Assembly: GCF_009823805.1 (NCBI RefSeq)
Contig: NZ_WUEK01000001.1
Location: 330,688 to 394,687, forward strand
Reading direction: 5' to 3'
From: Nocardioides flavescens
Lineage (GTDB): Bacteria > Actinomycetota > Actinomycetes > Propionibacteriales > Nocardioidaceae
Length of the DNA stretch: 64,000 nt
Numbering within the stretch: position 1 is the stretch's first letter; the number at the start of each line of letters is the position of its first letter. Positions 42,550 through 50,918 of this stretch are shown in pieces. The notes below the pieces were generated by a model, which saw nothing but the letters and a program-made list of their open reading frames with translations, was not told the DNA's origin and did not search any database. Made by a program: the position numbers and the translations under genes.

Positions 42550-42927
42550 TCAGTCCCGGTCCGCCGACTCTCCCAGCACCTCCTGGGCGATGCGGAACGC
42601 CGTGTTGGCGTCGGGGACGCCACAGTAGACCGCGCTCTGGAGCAGCGTCTCCTGGATCTCGGCCACGCTCACCCCGTTGCGCAGCGCTGCGCGCAGGTGC
42701 ATCCGCAGCTCCTCGTGGTGACCGCGGGCGACCAGCGCTGTGATGGTGATGAGCGAGCGGGTGCGGCGGTCGAGGCCGGGGCGGGTCCAGATGCCACCCC
42801 ACGCGTACTCGGTGATGAAGCGCTGGAAGTCCTCGGTCAGCGCGTCTGCGCTCGCGGTCGCCCGGTCGACGTGCTCGTCGCCGAGCACCTCGCGGCGCAC
42901 CGCCATGCCGTCGTCGTAGCCGCTCAA
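42550..42927 (-). CDS. pcaC: 4-carboxymuconolactone decarboxylase
   Basis: A 125-residue helical protein of the AhpD/CMD fold that decarboxylates gamma-carboxymuconolactone to beta-ketoadipate enol-lactone. GMAVRREVLGDEHVDRA (about 7-23), YAWGGIWTRPGLDRRTRSLITITAL and AIYCGVP-type LLQSAVYCGVPDANTAF match PcaC. The start is a TTG at 42927: it forms TTGA with the pcaD stop, follows a perfect GAGGAGG ribosome-binding site, and restores the conserved N-terminus. An ATG at 42906 would remove it. Last gene of the pob-pca operon. Confidence 0.94.
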   Translation of the reverse strand: MSGYDDGMAVRREVLGDEHVDRATASADALTEDFQRFITEYAWGGIWTRPGLDRRTRSLITITALVARGHHEELRMHLRAALRNGVSVAEIQETLLQSAVYCGVPDANTAFRIAQEVLGESADRD

Positions 42928-43673
42928 CGTGCCTCCTCGTCGGTGGGTCCTCGGTCCAGCTCGCGCACCAGCTCGCGCACCAGCTCGGCGACCTGCTCCG
43001 GCGCCTCCGCCGGCGCCTGGTGACCGACGTCGTCGAGGACGACGAGCCGGCCGTGCCGCACCCCGTCGGCGATCTCGCGCAGCGAGTCCGGCGGGCACAC
43101 CGCGTCGTGGGCGCCGGCGACCGCGACCACGGGTGCGGTGATCTCGCCGAGGCGCTCGCGCGCGTCGAAGCGGGCCAGGGCGTGGCAGACGGCGACGTAG
43201 CCGTCGTCGTCGGCGTCGCGCAGCGCGTGGAGCAGGGCCGAGGCCCGGTCCGGATGCCGCTCGAGGAAGCCGGGCGCGAACCAGCGCTGCGCCGTCGCTC
43301 CCACGAGCGAGGCGGTGCCGGAGGCGCGCACCTGGGCGACGCGGTCGGTCCAGGTGTCGGCCCCGCCGATGCGGGCGCCGGTGCAGCAGAGCACGGCCCC
43401 CAGCACCCGGTCGGGTGCGTCGATCAGGAGCTGCAGGCCCACCTGCCCGCCGACGGAGTCACCGGCGTAGACGAAGGGCCCCTCGACCGCGTCGAGCACC
43501 CGTGCCGCGAGGTCGACGACGAGCAGGTCGTCGGGCGCGGCGGTGGTGTCGCCGCCGTGCCCCGGCAGCTCCCACGCCACGACGTCGAGCTCGCCGGCGA
43601 GCAGCGTCGCGACGGGGCCCCAGCAGGCCGCGGCCGAGGTGCCGAGCGAGGGGCCGAGCACGAGCGTGGTCAC
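42924..43673 (-). CDS. pcaD: 3-oxoadipate enol-lactonase
   Basis: A 249-residue alpha/beta-hydrolase that opens beta-ketoadipate enol-lactone. LGTSAAACWGPVA at the N-terminus (oxyanion), VVAWELPGHGGD, FVYAGDSVGGQVGLQLL (nucleophile Ser in GDSVG), VAVAGAHDAVCPP (Asp) and VLDDVGHQAPAEAPE (His) are in order. GTG start at 43673 in a GTGA overlap with pcaB. It is a free-standing pcaD, not the pcaL fusion with pcaC seen in some actinobacteria, although the two genes are adjacent and overlapped. Confidence 0.95.
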   Translation of the reverse strand: MTTLVLGPSLGTSAAACWGPVATLLAGELDVVAWELPGHGGDTTAAPDDLLVVDLAARVLDAVEGPFVYAGDSVGGQVGLQLLIDAPDRVLGAVLCCTGARIGGADTWTDRVAQVRASGTASLVGATAQRWFAPGFLERHPDRASALLHALRDADDDGYVAVCHALARFDARERLGEITAPVVAVAGAHDAVCPPDSLREIADGVRHGRLVVLDDVGHQAPAEAPEQVAELVRELVRELDRGPTDEEAR

Positions 43674-44614
43674 CGCGCCGCCTCCCCCGGGTGCACCCGC
43701 AACCCCTCGAGGAGGTCGGCGGTCTGGGCCGCCGCCACCACCGCTCGTCGGGCGAGCAGTCGCAGGGTGTCCCACTCGGCGTGCCAGGCGCCGTCGGCCC
43801 GCTCCTCGACCTGGTCGGCCGCGCCCAGGTGCAGGGTCGCCCCGAGCTGCGGTGCGGTCAGCGCCGCGCGACGCACCAGGACGGCGAGCACCGGGTTGTG
43901 CTTGTGGGGCATCGACGACGAGCCGCCCCCGCGCCCCTCCGACAGCTCGCCGAGCCGGGAGCCCTCCAGGACGTCGCGGGCGACGTGGCCGCACGCGTCG
44001 ACCGCGGCCACCAGTGTGTCGCCGATCCGGGTCACCGGACGGCGGTGCGTGTGCCACGCCGGCACGTCGTCGAGGCCGAGCCGCTCGGCGAGCCGTGCGT
44101 CGCGCAGGGTCCCCACGGGTCCGCCGCACTGCGCGGGCCAGCGCAGTGCGGACAGCTCCTCGCCGGCCTCGGACAGCCCCCGCTGCCACCCGGCCAGCCG
44201 GTGGCCGACGGTCACCGGCAGCGCCGGCTGGGTCAGCGTGCGCCCGTCCAGCACGACGTCGCCGTGTCGGCTGACGAGGTCGTCGACCGCGGCGACCGCA
44301 CGAGCGAGGTGCCGGCGTACGACGGCCGCGGCGTCGCGCATCATCAGCACGACCGCGGTGTCGACGACGTCCTGGCTCGTGAGGCCGGTGTGCAGCTCGA
44401 GGTGCGGGTGCGCGGCGCGCAGGAGCGGGAGCAGCGCGATGAGCGGGTTGCCGCCGGCCTCCGGGTCGACGTCGCCACCGAGGGCGGCGACCTCCGGGAC
44501 GGTCAGCTCCACCCCGACCCACGCCGACTCGACGGCCACCATCGCCGCGACGAACGCGCGGTCGCTGCAGACCTCCCCCGCGCGGTGGTCGCCGGGCCAG
44601 AACAGGTCGCTCAC
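43670..44614 (-). CDS. pcaB: 3-carboxy-cis,cis-muconate cycloisomerase
   Basis: 314 residues of the fumarase/aspartase superfamily, converting carboxymuconate to gamma-carboxymuconolactone. Signature GGGSSSMPHKHNPVLAVLV (the SSxMPxKxN loop, about 209-227) and LHTGLTSQDVVDTA (about 75-88) are clear, and the start VSDLFWPGDHR matches PcaB. It ends after TADLLEGLRVHPGEAAR, about 100 residues earlier than the proteobacterial enzyme, which has a C-terminal domain beyond this point; the shortened form probably still holds all active-site residues. GTG 44614 is preferred to GTG 44632, which would overlap pcaG more. Confidence 0.92.
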   Translation of the reverse strand: MSDLFWPGDHRAGEVCSDRAFVAAMVAVESAWVGVELTVPEVAALGGDVDPEAGGNPLIALLPLLRAAHPHLELHTGLTSQDVVDTAVVLMMRDAAAVVRRHLARAVAAVDDLVSRHGDVVLDGRTLTQPALPVTVGHRLAGWQRGLSEAGEELSALRWPAQCGGPVGTLRDARLAERLGLDDVPAWHTHRRPVTRIGDTLVAAVDACGHVARDVLEGSRLGELSEGRGGGSSSMPHKHNPVLAVLVRRAALTAPQLGATLHLGAADQVEERADGAWHAEWDTLRLLARRAVVAAAQTADLLEGLRVHPGEAAR

Positions 44615-44618
44615 CGGC

Positions 44619-45164
44619 TCACCCGGCCTCACCCGGGTAGGTCAGGAACACGGTCTCGTGGGGCCCCTGCAGGTGCACGTCGAAGCGGAGCCCGTGCGCG
44701 TCCTCTGTGGTCATCAGCGTGGCGCGGCGCTCCGCCGGCAGCGCGTCGAGGAGTGCGTCGCTGCTCCCGGGCAGGTAGGCCCGGGTGGCGAGGCGGTGGA
44801 GCAGGCCGCGGGCGAAGACCGCGACCGCGAAGAACGGCGTGCCGGGCACGAGCGTCGAGAAGCCGTAGCGGCCCTCGGCGTCGGTCGCGCAGCGCCCGAA
44901 GCCGGTGAAGGAGCGCCCGTCTCGGCGCAGCGAGCCGGCCAGGCGCGGCACCTCGCCCGCGGCGTCGCTCTGCCACACCTCCACCAGCGCGTCCGGCACC
45001 GGGGTGCCCTCACCGTCGCGCACGGTGCCGTGCAGCCAGGTCGCGCCCGGGCTGCCCGGCGGCACCAGCAGGTGGTCGCCGTCGTAGGGCAGGGCGTAGT
45101 GGAAGAAGGGGCCGGCCGTCTGACCGGGAGTGCTGGTCGGAGTGCTGGTCGGGGTGCTGGTCAC
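44619..45164 (-). CDS. pcaG: Protocatechuate 3,4-dioxygenase alpha subunit
   Basis: A 181-residue alpha subunit of the intradiol ring-cleaving enzyme. GQTAGPFFHYALPYDGDH is the alpha-type N-terminus, followed by the beta-sandwich with ALVEVWQSDAAGEVPR, FTGFGRCATDAEGRYGFSTLVPG and PHETVFLTYPGE. As expected the iron ligands are in the beta subunit. The first residues are a (Ser-Thr-Pro)n repeat from a 12-bp tandem DNA repeat. GTG start at 45164 in GTGA overlap with pcaH. Confidence 0.95.
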   Translation of the reverse strand: MTSTPTSTPTSTPGQTAGPFFHYALPYDGDHLLVPPGSPGATWLHGTVRDGEGTPVPDALVEVWQSDAAGEVPRLAGSLRRDGRSFTGFGRCATDAEGRYGFSTLVPGTPFFAVAVFARGLLHRLATRAYLPGSSDALLDALPAERRATLMTTEDAHGLRFDVHLQGPHETVFLTYPGEAG

Positions 45165-45970
45165 GCGTCCTCCTCGGGCTCCAGCGGGGTGCGGTGGGCG
45201 CCGGTGAGCACGATGTCCCAGCGGTACCCCGTGGCCCACTCGTGCTGGGTCACGTCGTGGTCGTAGGCCGCGACCAGGCGCGCCCGCGCCGCCGGGTCGA
45301 CGACTGCCTGGCAGATCGGGTCGAGGGCCGTGAGCGGGTCGCCCGGGAAGTACATCTGCGTGACGAGCCGCTGGGTGAACTGCGTGCCGAAGACCGAGAA
45401 GTGGATGTGCCCGGGCCGCCAGGCGTTGTGGTGGTTGCGCCACGGGTAGGGACCCGGCCGGATCGTGGTGAAGCGGTAGGTGCCGTCGTCGTCGGTGAGG
45501 CAGCGCCCCATCCCGGTGAAGTGCGGGTCGAGCGGCGCCGGGTGCTGGTCGCGCTGGTGGACGTAGCGACCACCCGCATTGGCCTGCCAGATCTCGACGA
45601 GCTGACGGCGCACCGGTCGCCCGTCGCCGTCGACGACACGGCCGGTCACGACCATCCGCTCGCCCTGCGGCTCGCCGCCGCGCTGGATGGTCAGGTCGGC
45701 CTCCAGCGGGTCGACGTCGCGCGCGCCGAAGACCGGCGACCACAGCTCGATGCCCTCGGGGTCGACCTGGTGCGGGTCCTTGGTGGGGTGGCGCAGCCGG
45801 CTGGAGCGGTACGGCGGGTAGTCGCGTCGCACGCCGGCCTCCGACGCGCCCGTGGCGTCGAGGGTCGCGGCGTAGGACGACGAGATCGCGGCCATCTCGG
45901 CGTCCAGCGCCGCCTGCGGCTCGAGGCCGGTGGTCGGGTGCGGCGGGGTCGGCGGGGTCGGCTGGGTCAT
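45161..45970 (-). CDS. pcaH: Protocatechuate 3,4-dioxygenase beta subunit
   Basis: About 269 residues; binds the catalytic Fe(III) and cleaves protocatechuate to 3-carboxy-cis,cis-muconate. The iron ligands are visible as a Tyr in NAGGRYVHQRD, and Tyr plus two His in YPWRNHHNAWRPGHIHFSVFG. RRDYPPYRSSRLRHPTKDP is the typical N-terminal arm. The ATG at 45970 overlaps the pobA stop (ATGA) and is preferred over an ATG at 45982. The short Pro/Thr-rich leader is variable. Confidence 0.95.
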   Translation of the reverse strand: MTQPTPPTPPHPTTGLEPQAALDAEMAAISSSYAATLDATGASEAGVRRDYPPYRSSRLRHPTKDPHQVDPEGIELWSPVFGARDVDPLEADLTIQRGGEPQGERMVVTGRVVDGDGRPVRRQLVEIWQANAGGRYVHQRDQHPAPLDPHFTGMGRCLTDDDGTYRFTTIRPGPYPWRNHHNAWRPGHIHFSVFGTQFTQRLVTQMYFPGDPLTALDPICQAVVDPAARARLVAAYDHDVTQHEWATGYRWDIVLTGAHRTPLEPEEDA

Positions 45971-47157
45971 GGGGTCGGCCATCCGGTGTAGCCCTCCGCG
46001 AGGTAGGTGGAGCCGGCCTCGGAGGAGACCAGGCTGGTGAGCTCGCCGAGCTGGCGACGCTCGTCGAAGCCGTCCCGCCGCTCACCCTGGTGGAGCATCG
46101 TCGTCATCCAGTAGGAGAAGTGCTGGGCCTTCCAGACCCGGGCCAGCGCGCGGTCGGTGTAGGTGTCGAGCGCGGCGGAGCCGGCGCCACCGAGGGCGTC
46201 GACGAGCACCTCGGCGAGCACCCGGGTGTCAGCGAGGGCGAGGTTGAGCCCCTTCGCCCCGGTCGGCGGCACGGTGTGGGCGGCGTCGCCGGCGAGCAGC
46301 AGCCGGCCGCTGCGCATCGGCGCCTGCACGAAGCTGCGGAACGGCAGCACCGTGCGCTCGAGCACCGGGCCCTCGCGCAGCTCGAAGCCGTCGCCTCCCG
46401 CGACCCGCGCCTGGAGCTCGGTCCAGATCCGGTCGTCGGACCAGTCCGCGGGGTCCTCGTCCGGGTCGCACTCGAAGTACATCCGCTGCACGTCGTCGGT
46501 GCGCTGGCTGATCAGCGCGAAGCCGCGCTCGGAGCGGGCGTAGACGAGCTCCGGCGCACTGGGCGGCGCCTGGCAGAGGATGCCGAACCAGGCGAACGGG
46601 TAGGTGCGCGTCCAGCGCTCGCGGCCCTCGACGAGGTCGCGGCAGACGCTGCGCGAGCCGTCGGCGCCGACGACGAGGTCGGCGACCAGCTCGTGCTCGG
46701 CACCGTCCGCACCGGTGAAGGTGACCCGGGGACGATCGGTCCCGACGTCGTGGACGCGGACACCTGAGACCGCGTAGTGCAGGTCGCCGCCGTCGCGGGT
46801 CCGGGCGGCGTGCAGGTCGGCGAACACCTCGGTCTGCGGGTAGAGCCACACCGAGGCACCGACCAGCCGCTCGAAGTCGACGTGGTGGCTCCCACCGCCG
46901 AAGCGCAGGTAGATGCCACCGTGGCGGTCGCCCTCGGTCAGCACCCGCTCGGGTCCGCCCGCGTAGACGCCCGTGTCCGTCAGGAGGCGGACGCTGTCGC
47001 GCTCGAGGATGCCGGCGCGGTGGGTGGTCCGGATCTCCTCCACCTCGCGGTGGTCGACGACGACGGAGTCGATCCCGGCCCGCCCCAGCAGGTGCGACAG
47101 CATCAGGCCGGCCGGCCCACCGCCGACGATCGCGACCTGGCTGCGGTGAGGCGTCAT
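45967..47157 (-). CDS. pobA: 4-hydroxybenzoate 3-monooxygenase
   Basis: A 396-residue flavoprotein hydroxylating 4-hydroxybenzoate to protocatechuate with NADPH. VAIVGGGPAGLMLSHLLGRAG is the FAD Rossmann motif, VVGADGSRSVCRDLV the DG motif, and LLLAGDAAHTVPPTGAKGLNLALAD the GD motif; the substrate pocket segment FAWFGILCQAPPSAPELVYA matches PobA. First gene of the operon, so 4-hydroxybenzoate is fed into protocatechuate cleavage. On the minus strand a TAGCGT hexamer (complement of 47165-47170) precedes the ATG by 7 nt: leaderless start. Confidence 0.96.
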   Translation of the reverse strand: MTPHRSQVAIVGGGPAGLMLSHLLGRAGIDSVVVDHREVEEIRTTHRAGILERDSVRLLTDTGVYAGGPERVLTEGDRHGGIYLRFGGGSHHVDFERLVGASVWLYPQTEVFADLHAARTRDGGDLHYAVSGVRVHDVGTDRPRVTFTGADGAEHELVADLVVGADGSRSVCRDLVEGRERWTRTYPFAWFGILCQAPPSAPELVYARSERGFALISQRTDDVQRMYFECDPDEDPADWSDDRIWTELQARVAGGDGFELREGPVLERTVLPFRSFVQAPMRSGRLLLAGDAAHTVPPTGAKGLNLALADTRVLAEVLVDALGGAGSAALDTYTDRALARVWKAQHFSYWMTTMLHQGERRDGFDERRQLGELTSLVSSEAGSTYLAEGYTGWPTP

Positions 47158-47248
47158 GCAGCGCACGCTAGGCAGCGGCCCGGGTGGCCGTCGAGGCCAC
47201 GATGTCACTCAGTGGAACATCCGCCGCGATCCGCGGTAGCGTGCCCGA
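47158..47248. promoter_or_regulatory. Divergent pobA / iclR promoter region
   Basis: 91 bp with two mirror-image leaderless promoters: TAGCGT 7 nt before pobA (minus) and TAGCGT at 47237-47242, 6 nt before iclR GTG 47249 (plus). Between them are GTGGCCGTCGAGGCCAC, a palindrome, and a GTGGAACATCCGC stretch, either of which could bind the IclR protein. Confidence 0.55.
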
Positions 47249-48001
47249 GTGGCAGGGGGGTCGGACCCGGGGGCGTCGCTGGTGGACCGCACCGTGGCCG
47301 TCCTGCGCGCCTTCGACGACCGGCACCGCAGGCTGCGGCTCGCCGACGTCGCCGCCCGCAGCGGCCTCACCCCGCCGACCGCGCTGCGCATCGTGCGGCG
47401 CCTGGTCGCGGGCGGGCTGCTCGAACGACGCCCCGACGCGACGTACGTCGTGGGGCGGGGTCTGTGGGACCTCGGCCTCCTCGCACCGGTGCAGACGGGG
47501 CTGCGCGAGCTGGCCGCGCCGTACCTCCAGGACCTGCAGGCCGCCACCGGCGCGACCGTGCACCTGGCGCAGCGCGACGGCGACCGGGTGCTCTACCTCG
47601 ACCGCCTCTCGGGACGGGCCTCCGTGCCGGTGGTGAGCCGGGTCGGCACGCGGCTGCCGCTGCACGCCACCGGGGTCGGCAAGGTGCTGCTCGCCCACGC
47701 GCCGGAGGAGGTGCTCGGCCGGGTGCTCGAGAGCGAGCTGCCCCGCGTGACGGCGTTCACCGTGACCGCGCCGCGCGTGCTGTCCGCCCAGCTCGCGCGG
47801 GTGCGTCGCGACGGGTGGGCGACCACCCAGGAGGAGATGACCCTGGGGGCGTGCTCGGTGGCGGTGCCGGTGCGCCGCCCCGACGCTCGCGTGGTCGCGG
47901 CGCTCGGGGCGGTCGTCGCCTCGCTGCGGCGCGACCGGCCGCGGCTCGTCGCGGCGCTCGAGGTGGCCGCCGCCGGCATCGAGCGCGAGCTGCGGCGCTG
48001 A
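47249..48001 (+). CDS. IclR-family regulator (PcaR/PobR-like)
   Basis: A 250-residue IclR protein. Winged HTH at about residues 12-70 (VDRTVAVLRAFDDRHRRLRLADVAARSGLTPPTALRIVRRLVAGGLLER), then a GAF-like effector domain with GATVHLAQRDGDRVLYLDR, RVGTRLPLHATGVGKVLLA (typical) and GWATTQEEMTLGACSVAVPV. It is divergent from pobA and most likely activates or represses pob-pca in response to 4-hydroxybenzoate or protocatechuate. GTG at 47249 with leaderless promoter. Confidence 0.93.
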   Translation: MAGGSDPGASLVDRTVAVLRAFDDRHRRLRLADVAARSGLTPPTALRIVRRLVAGGLLERRPDATYVVGRGLWDLGLLAPVQTGLRELAAPYLQDLQAATGATVHLAQRDGDRVLYLDRLSGRASVPVVSRVGTRLPLHATGVGKVLLAHAPEEVLGRVLESELPRVTAFTVTAPRVLSAQLARVRRDGWATTQEEMTLGACSVAVPVRRPDARVVAALGAVVASLRRDRPRLVAALEVAAAGIERELRR

Positions 48002-48020
48002 CCCGCCGCGACGCCTCGCC

Positions 48021-49169
48021 TCAGCGTCCGGCGAGCACGTCCTCGACCCAGTCGGCGACGAAGGCGTTGACGTGGGGCATGTGGTCGAGGCCGACGTGCT
48101 CGGTCGCGCCCTCGTCGGCAGTGAAGACCCGCAGCTCCCGGCGCGGGCTGTTGACCGCCTGCTCGTAGGAGCGGTGGGCGTACGCGACCGGGATCTGCCG
48201 GTCCCCCTCGCCGTGGGCGATGAGGAACGGCACGGTGATCTGCTCGACGACGCCGTCGAGGTTGACCCCCGCCGCGTGGTCGACGAACGCCTCGACGTCG
48301 TCGAAGCCCCACACCCACAGCACGTGCTCCCAGTAGTGCGGCACCGGGTTCTCACCCTCGCGCTGGAGCCGCCGGCGCTGCACCTCGCCCCAGTCGTGGT
48401 TGGCACCCCACACCGCGACGAAGGCCAGCCGCTTCTCGAACGCCGCGGCGCGGGGCGCGTAGTAGCCACCGAGGGACCAGGCGGCCAGACCGATCCGGTC
48501 GGGGTCGACGTCGCCGCGCGACTCGAGGTAGTCGACGCACGCCGTGGCCCAGCCCTCGGTCTCGATGCGGGCGGTGAGTCCCTGGAACCGCAGCGCCTCC
48601 CCCGAGCCCGGGCAGTCGACCATCAGCACCGAGACGCCGCGGGCGCGCATCTCCTGCGGCCAGCCCGAGGTGTACATGTGCTCCTTGGTCGAGTCGAGCC
48701 CGTTCCACATGACCACGCAGGGGGCCGGGGCTCCGTCGACGCTCGCGTCGGAGAAGTACGCCGGCAGCGTGGTGCCCTCGAACGGCACCTCGACCCGGCC
48801 GGTGGCGGGGTCGGCGAGCTCGAAGACCTTGGCGAAGGCGTCGAGGGCCTGCTGGTAGAACGCGCGGCGGCCCGGGTCGGTGTTGCTCAGCATCCGCTCG
48901 GCCTGGCACACGTAGAGCCCGGAGCGGTACCACTGCTGGCCGGCCGTGCGCAGGTGGCCGGCGGCCTCGGAGGCGCGGGCCTGGTCGGCGAGCTGGTCGG
49001 CCACCGCCTTCCACGACTCCATGAAGACCCGGCTGCCCGAGTCGACGTCGGGGGCGTCACGGGCCGGACGGCACGCCCGGTCCACCTCGTCGATCGCGCC
49101 GCCGTTGTTGAGGGTGGCGCAGACGCCGAGGTTCCAGACGTACTTGGGGCCGGTGAAGTACTCGAACAC
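48021..49169 (-). CDS. Alpha/beta-hydrolase, FrsA/DHPON-hydrolase-like
   Basis: About 382 residues with an N-terminal helical cap (VFEYFTGPKYVWNLGVCATLNNGGAIDEVDRACR) and a C-terminal hydrolase. The catalytic triad is suggested by GLAAWSLGGYYAPRAAA (Ser), an Asp in FLIAHGEGDRQIPV and His in ATEHVGLDHM. This layout matches the family containing 2,6-dihydroxypseudooxynicotine hydrolase, which cleaves a carbon-carbon bond. In this catabolic island a C-C hydrolase acting after ring cleavage is plausible. GTG 49169 gives the family-like start; an ATG at 49229 adds 20 residues. Confidence 0.8.
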   Translation of the reverse strand: MFEYFTGPKYVWNLGVCATLNNGGAIDEVDRACRPARDAPDVDSGSRVFMESWKAVADQLADQARASEAAGHLRTAGQQWYRSGLYVCQAERMLSNTDPGRRAFYQQALDAFAKVFELADPATGRVEVPFEGTTLPAYFSDASVDGAPAPCVVMWNGLDSTKEHMYTSGWPQEMRARGVSVLMVDCPGSGEALRFQGLTARIETEGWATACVDYLESRGDVDPDRIGLAAWSLGGYYAPRAAAFEKRLAFVAVWGANHDWGEVQRRRLQREGENPVPHYWEHVLWVWGFDDVEAFVDHAAGVNLDGVVEQITVPFLIAHGEGDRQIPVAYAHRSYEQAVNSPRRELRVFTADEGATEHVGLDHMPHVNAFVADWVEDVLAGR

Positions 49170-49256
49170 GACAGCGACTGTGCCGCCCGTCACCCGGGCG
49201 CGGAAGCGCACAGCCGTGATGGTGACCATCGGCGCCGGCGATGAGCCGCTGACCCG

Positions 49257-50129
49257 TCAGCCGTCGCGGCGCACGCTTGCCTCGAGCACCCCGAGCCGCT
49301 CGACCTCGAGCCGCACGACGTCGCCGGGCTCCAGCGGCGGCGGGCTCTGCTCCCCGCGCCGTCCCCAGAGCTCGGCGAGACACCCGCCGCCCCCGGTGGT
49401 GCCGGAGGCGAGCAGGTCGCCGGCGAGGACGACCGAGTCGCGCGAGGCGTAGGCGACCATCTCGGGGAAGCCGAAGTGCATGCGGCCGAGGCGGTCGTGG
49501 CCGACGAGCTCGCCGTTGACGAAGGCCCGGCACTCGAGGTCGAGCGTGTCGAGCTCGTCGGCGGTCGTGATCCAGGGGCCGAACGACGTCGCGAAGTCCT
49601 TGCCCTTCGCGGGCCCGAGCCCGACCTGCATCTCGCGCGACTGGATGTCGCGCGCCGACCAGTCGTTGAGCACGGTGTAGCCGAAGACCGCCCCCTCGGC
49701 CTCGTCGAGCGTGGCCGAGCGCAGCGTGCGGCCGACCACGCAGGCGACCTCCATCTCGAAGTCGAGCGCGCGGCAGCCGACCGGCCGCGGGACGGGCTCG
49801 CCCGGCCCGTAGAGCGCGTGCGGGTTGGTGAAGTAGAACTGCGGCGCGTCGTACCACGCCTCGGGCACGCCGACCGCGTGGTCGATCGAGCGGCGGACGC
49901 CCTCGACGTGGGACTCGAAGGTCACGAAGTCGCGCAGCGAGGGCGGCCGGTACGGCAGCCGAAGGTCGGCGGGTGTCCACGCCACCGTCGGGCCCGCGAG
50001 CGCCGTCGCGCCGATCTCGAGCGCCCGGTCGAGCCCACCCGCGACCAGGTCGGCCACGGGTTCGGGCAGCAGGTGCGCACCCCCGTCACCGAGCACCGCG
50101 GGGCCCTGGCGCAGGCTCGCGAACCTCAC
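49257..50129 (-). CDS. Fumarylacetoacetate hydrolase-family protein 1
   Basis: A 290-residue FAH-fold enzyme (hydrolase, decarboxylase or hydratase of aromatic meta-cleavage products). Fold landmarks: RDFVTFESHVEGVRR, YDAPQFYFTNPHALYGPG, LDFEMEVACVVGR with the metal Glu pair, GYTVLNDWSARDIQSREMQVGLGPAKGKDFATSFGPW (catalytic loop) and LASGTTGGGGCLAELWG. GTG 50129 in GTGA overlap with the SDR. It is paralogous to the FAH at 53765-54748, suggesting successive steps or two substrates. Confidence 0.9.
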   Translation of the reverse strand: MRFASLRQGPAVLGDGGAHLLPEPVADLVAGGLDRALEIGATALAGPTVAWTPADLRLPYRPPSLRDFVTFESHVEGVRRSIDHAVGVPEAWYDAPQFYFTNPHALYGPGEPVPRPVGCRALDFEMEVACVVGRTLRSATLDEAEGAVFGYTVLNDWSARDIQSREMQVGLGPAKGKDFATSFGPWITTADELDTLDLECRAFVNGELVGHDRLGRMHFGFPEMVAYASRDSVVLAGDLLASGTTGGGGCLAELWGRRGEQSPPPLEPGDVVRLEVERLGVLEASVRRDG

Positions 50130-50914
50130 GCCGGCGGCCGGGTGTCGTCGGCTATCCGCTTGTGCGACACGTGCGCGGTGAGGCCGCCGTCGATGACCAG
50201 CTCCGCGCCGTTGAAGTACGCCGAGTCGTCGGAGCACAGGAACACCACGGCGGGTGCGATGTCGGCCGGGGTGCCGATCCGCCCGAGCGGGATCTCGGCG
50301 AGCGCAGCGTCGACGAACGCCGGTGAGGCCGACGCCATCAGCGGCGTGTCGACGAGCCCCGGCATGACGGCGTTGACGCGGATGCCGCGTGCTCCGAGCT
50401 CGAGCGACGCCGACCGGGTCAGACCGCGCAGCGCCCACTTCGAGGCGGTGTAGGCGGCGGCGGCGTGACCGCTGACGGCGGCGACGGAGCAGATGTTGAC
50501 GATTGAGGAGCCCGGCGCCATCAGCGGCACGAGGGCCTGGATGCCCAGCATCGGTCCGGTGACGTTGACGTCGAAGGTGCGCCGCCAGGCGTCGAGGGTG
50601 ACGTGCGGCAGCCGCTCGCGGGCGGCGACACCGGCGTTGTTGACCAGGGCGTCGACGCGGCCGTGCGTCTCGGCCAGCCAGGCGGCGAGCCCGGCCCAGC
50701 CGTCGGCGTCGGTCACGTCGAGGTGGCGCCGGACCAGCCGGCCGGCGTCCCACCCCTGGGCCTGCGGGTCCGCCGTCTCGAAGTCGAGGACGTCGGTCGC
50801 GACCACGGTGGCGCCCGCGCTCAGCAGCGCCGACGCCTCCGCGGCCCCCTGCCCCCGCGCGGCACCGGTGAGGACGACGACCTTGCCCTCCAGCCGCCCG
50901 TCTCCAGCAGTCAC
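50126..50914 (-). CDS. Short-chain dehydrogenase/reductase
   Basis: A 262-residue NAD(P)-dependent oxidoreductase. Cofactor loop VVLTGAARGQGAAEA (TGxxxGxG), VNNAGVAARE (NNAG), catalytic Ser in ICSVAAVSGH and YTASK (Tyr-x-x-x-Lys), and an N-terminal LEGKVV. Asp in VVATDVLDFE at the end of beta-2 suggests NAD preference. Coupled to FAH 1 and 4 bp after the dioxygenase gene, so it works in the same catabolic operon. Confidence 0.92.
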   Translation of the reverse strand: MTAGDGRLEGKVVVLTGAARGQGAAEASALLSAGATVVATDVLDFETADPQAQGWDAGRLVRRHLDVTDADGWAGLAAWLAETHGRVDALVNNAGVAARERLPHVTLDAWRRTFDVNVTGPMLGIQALVPLMAPGSSIVNICSVAAVSGHAAAAYTASKWALRGLTRSASLELGARGIRVNAVMPGLVDTPLMASASPAFVDAALAEIPLGRIGTPADIAPAVVFLCSDDSAYFNGAELVIDGGLTAHVSHKRIADDTRPPA

Positions 50915-50918
50915 CGGC

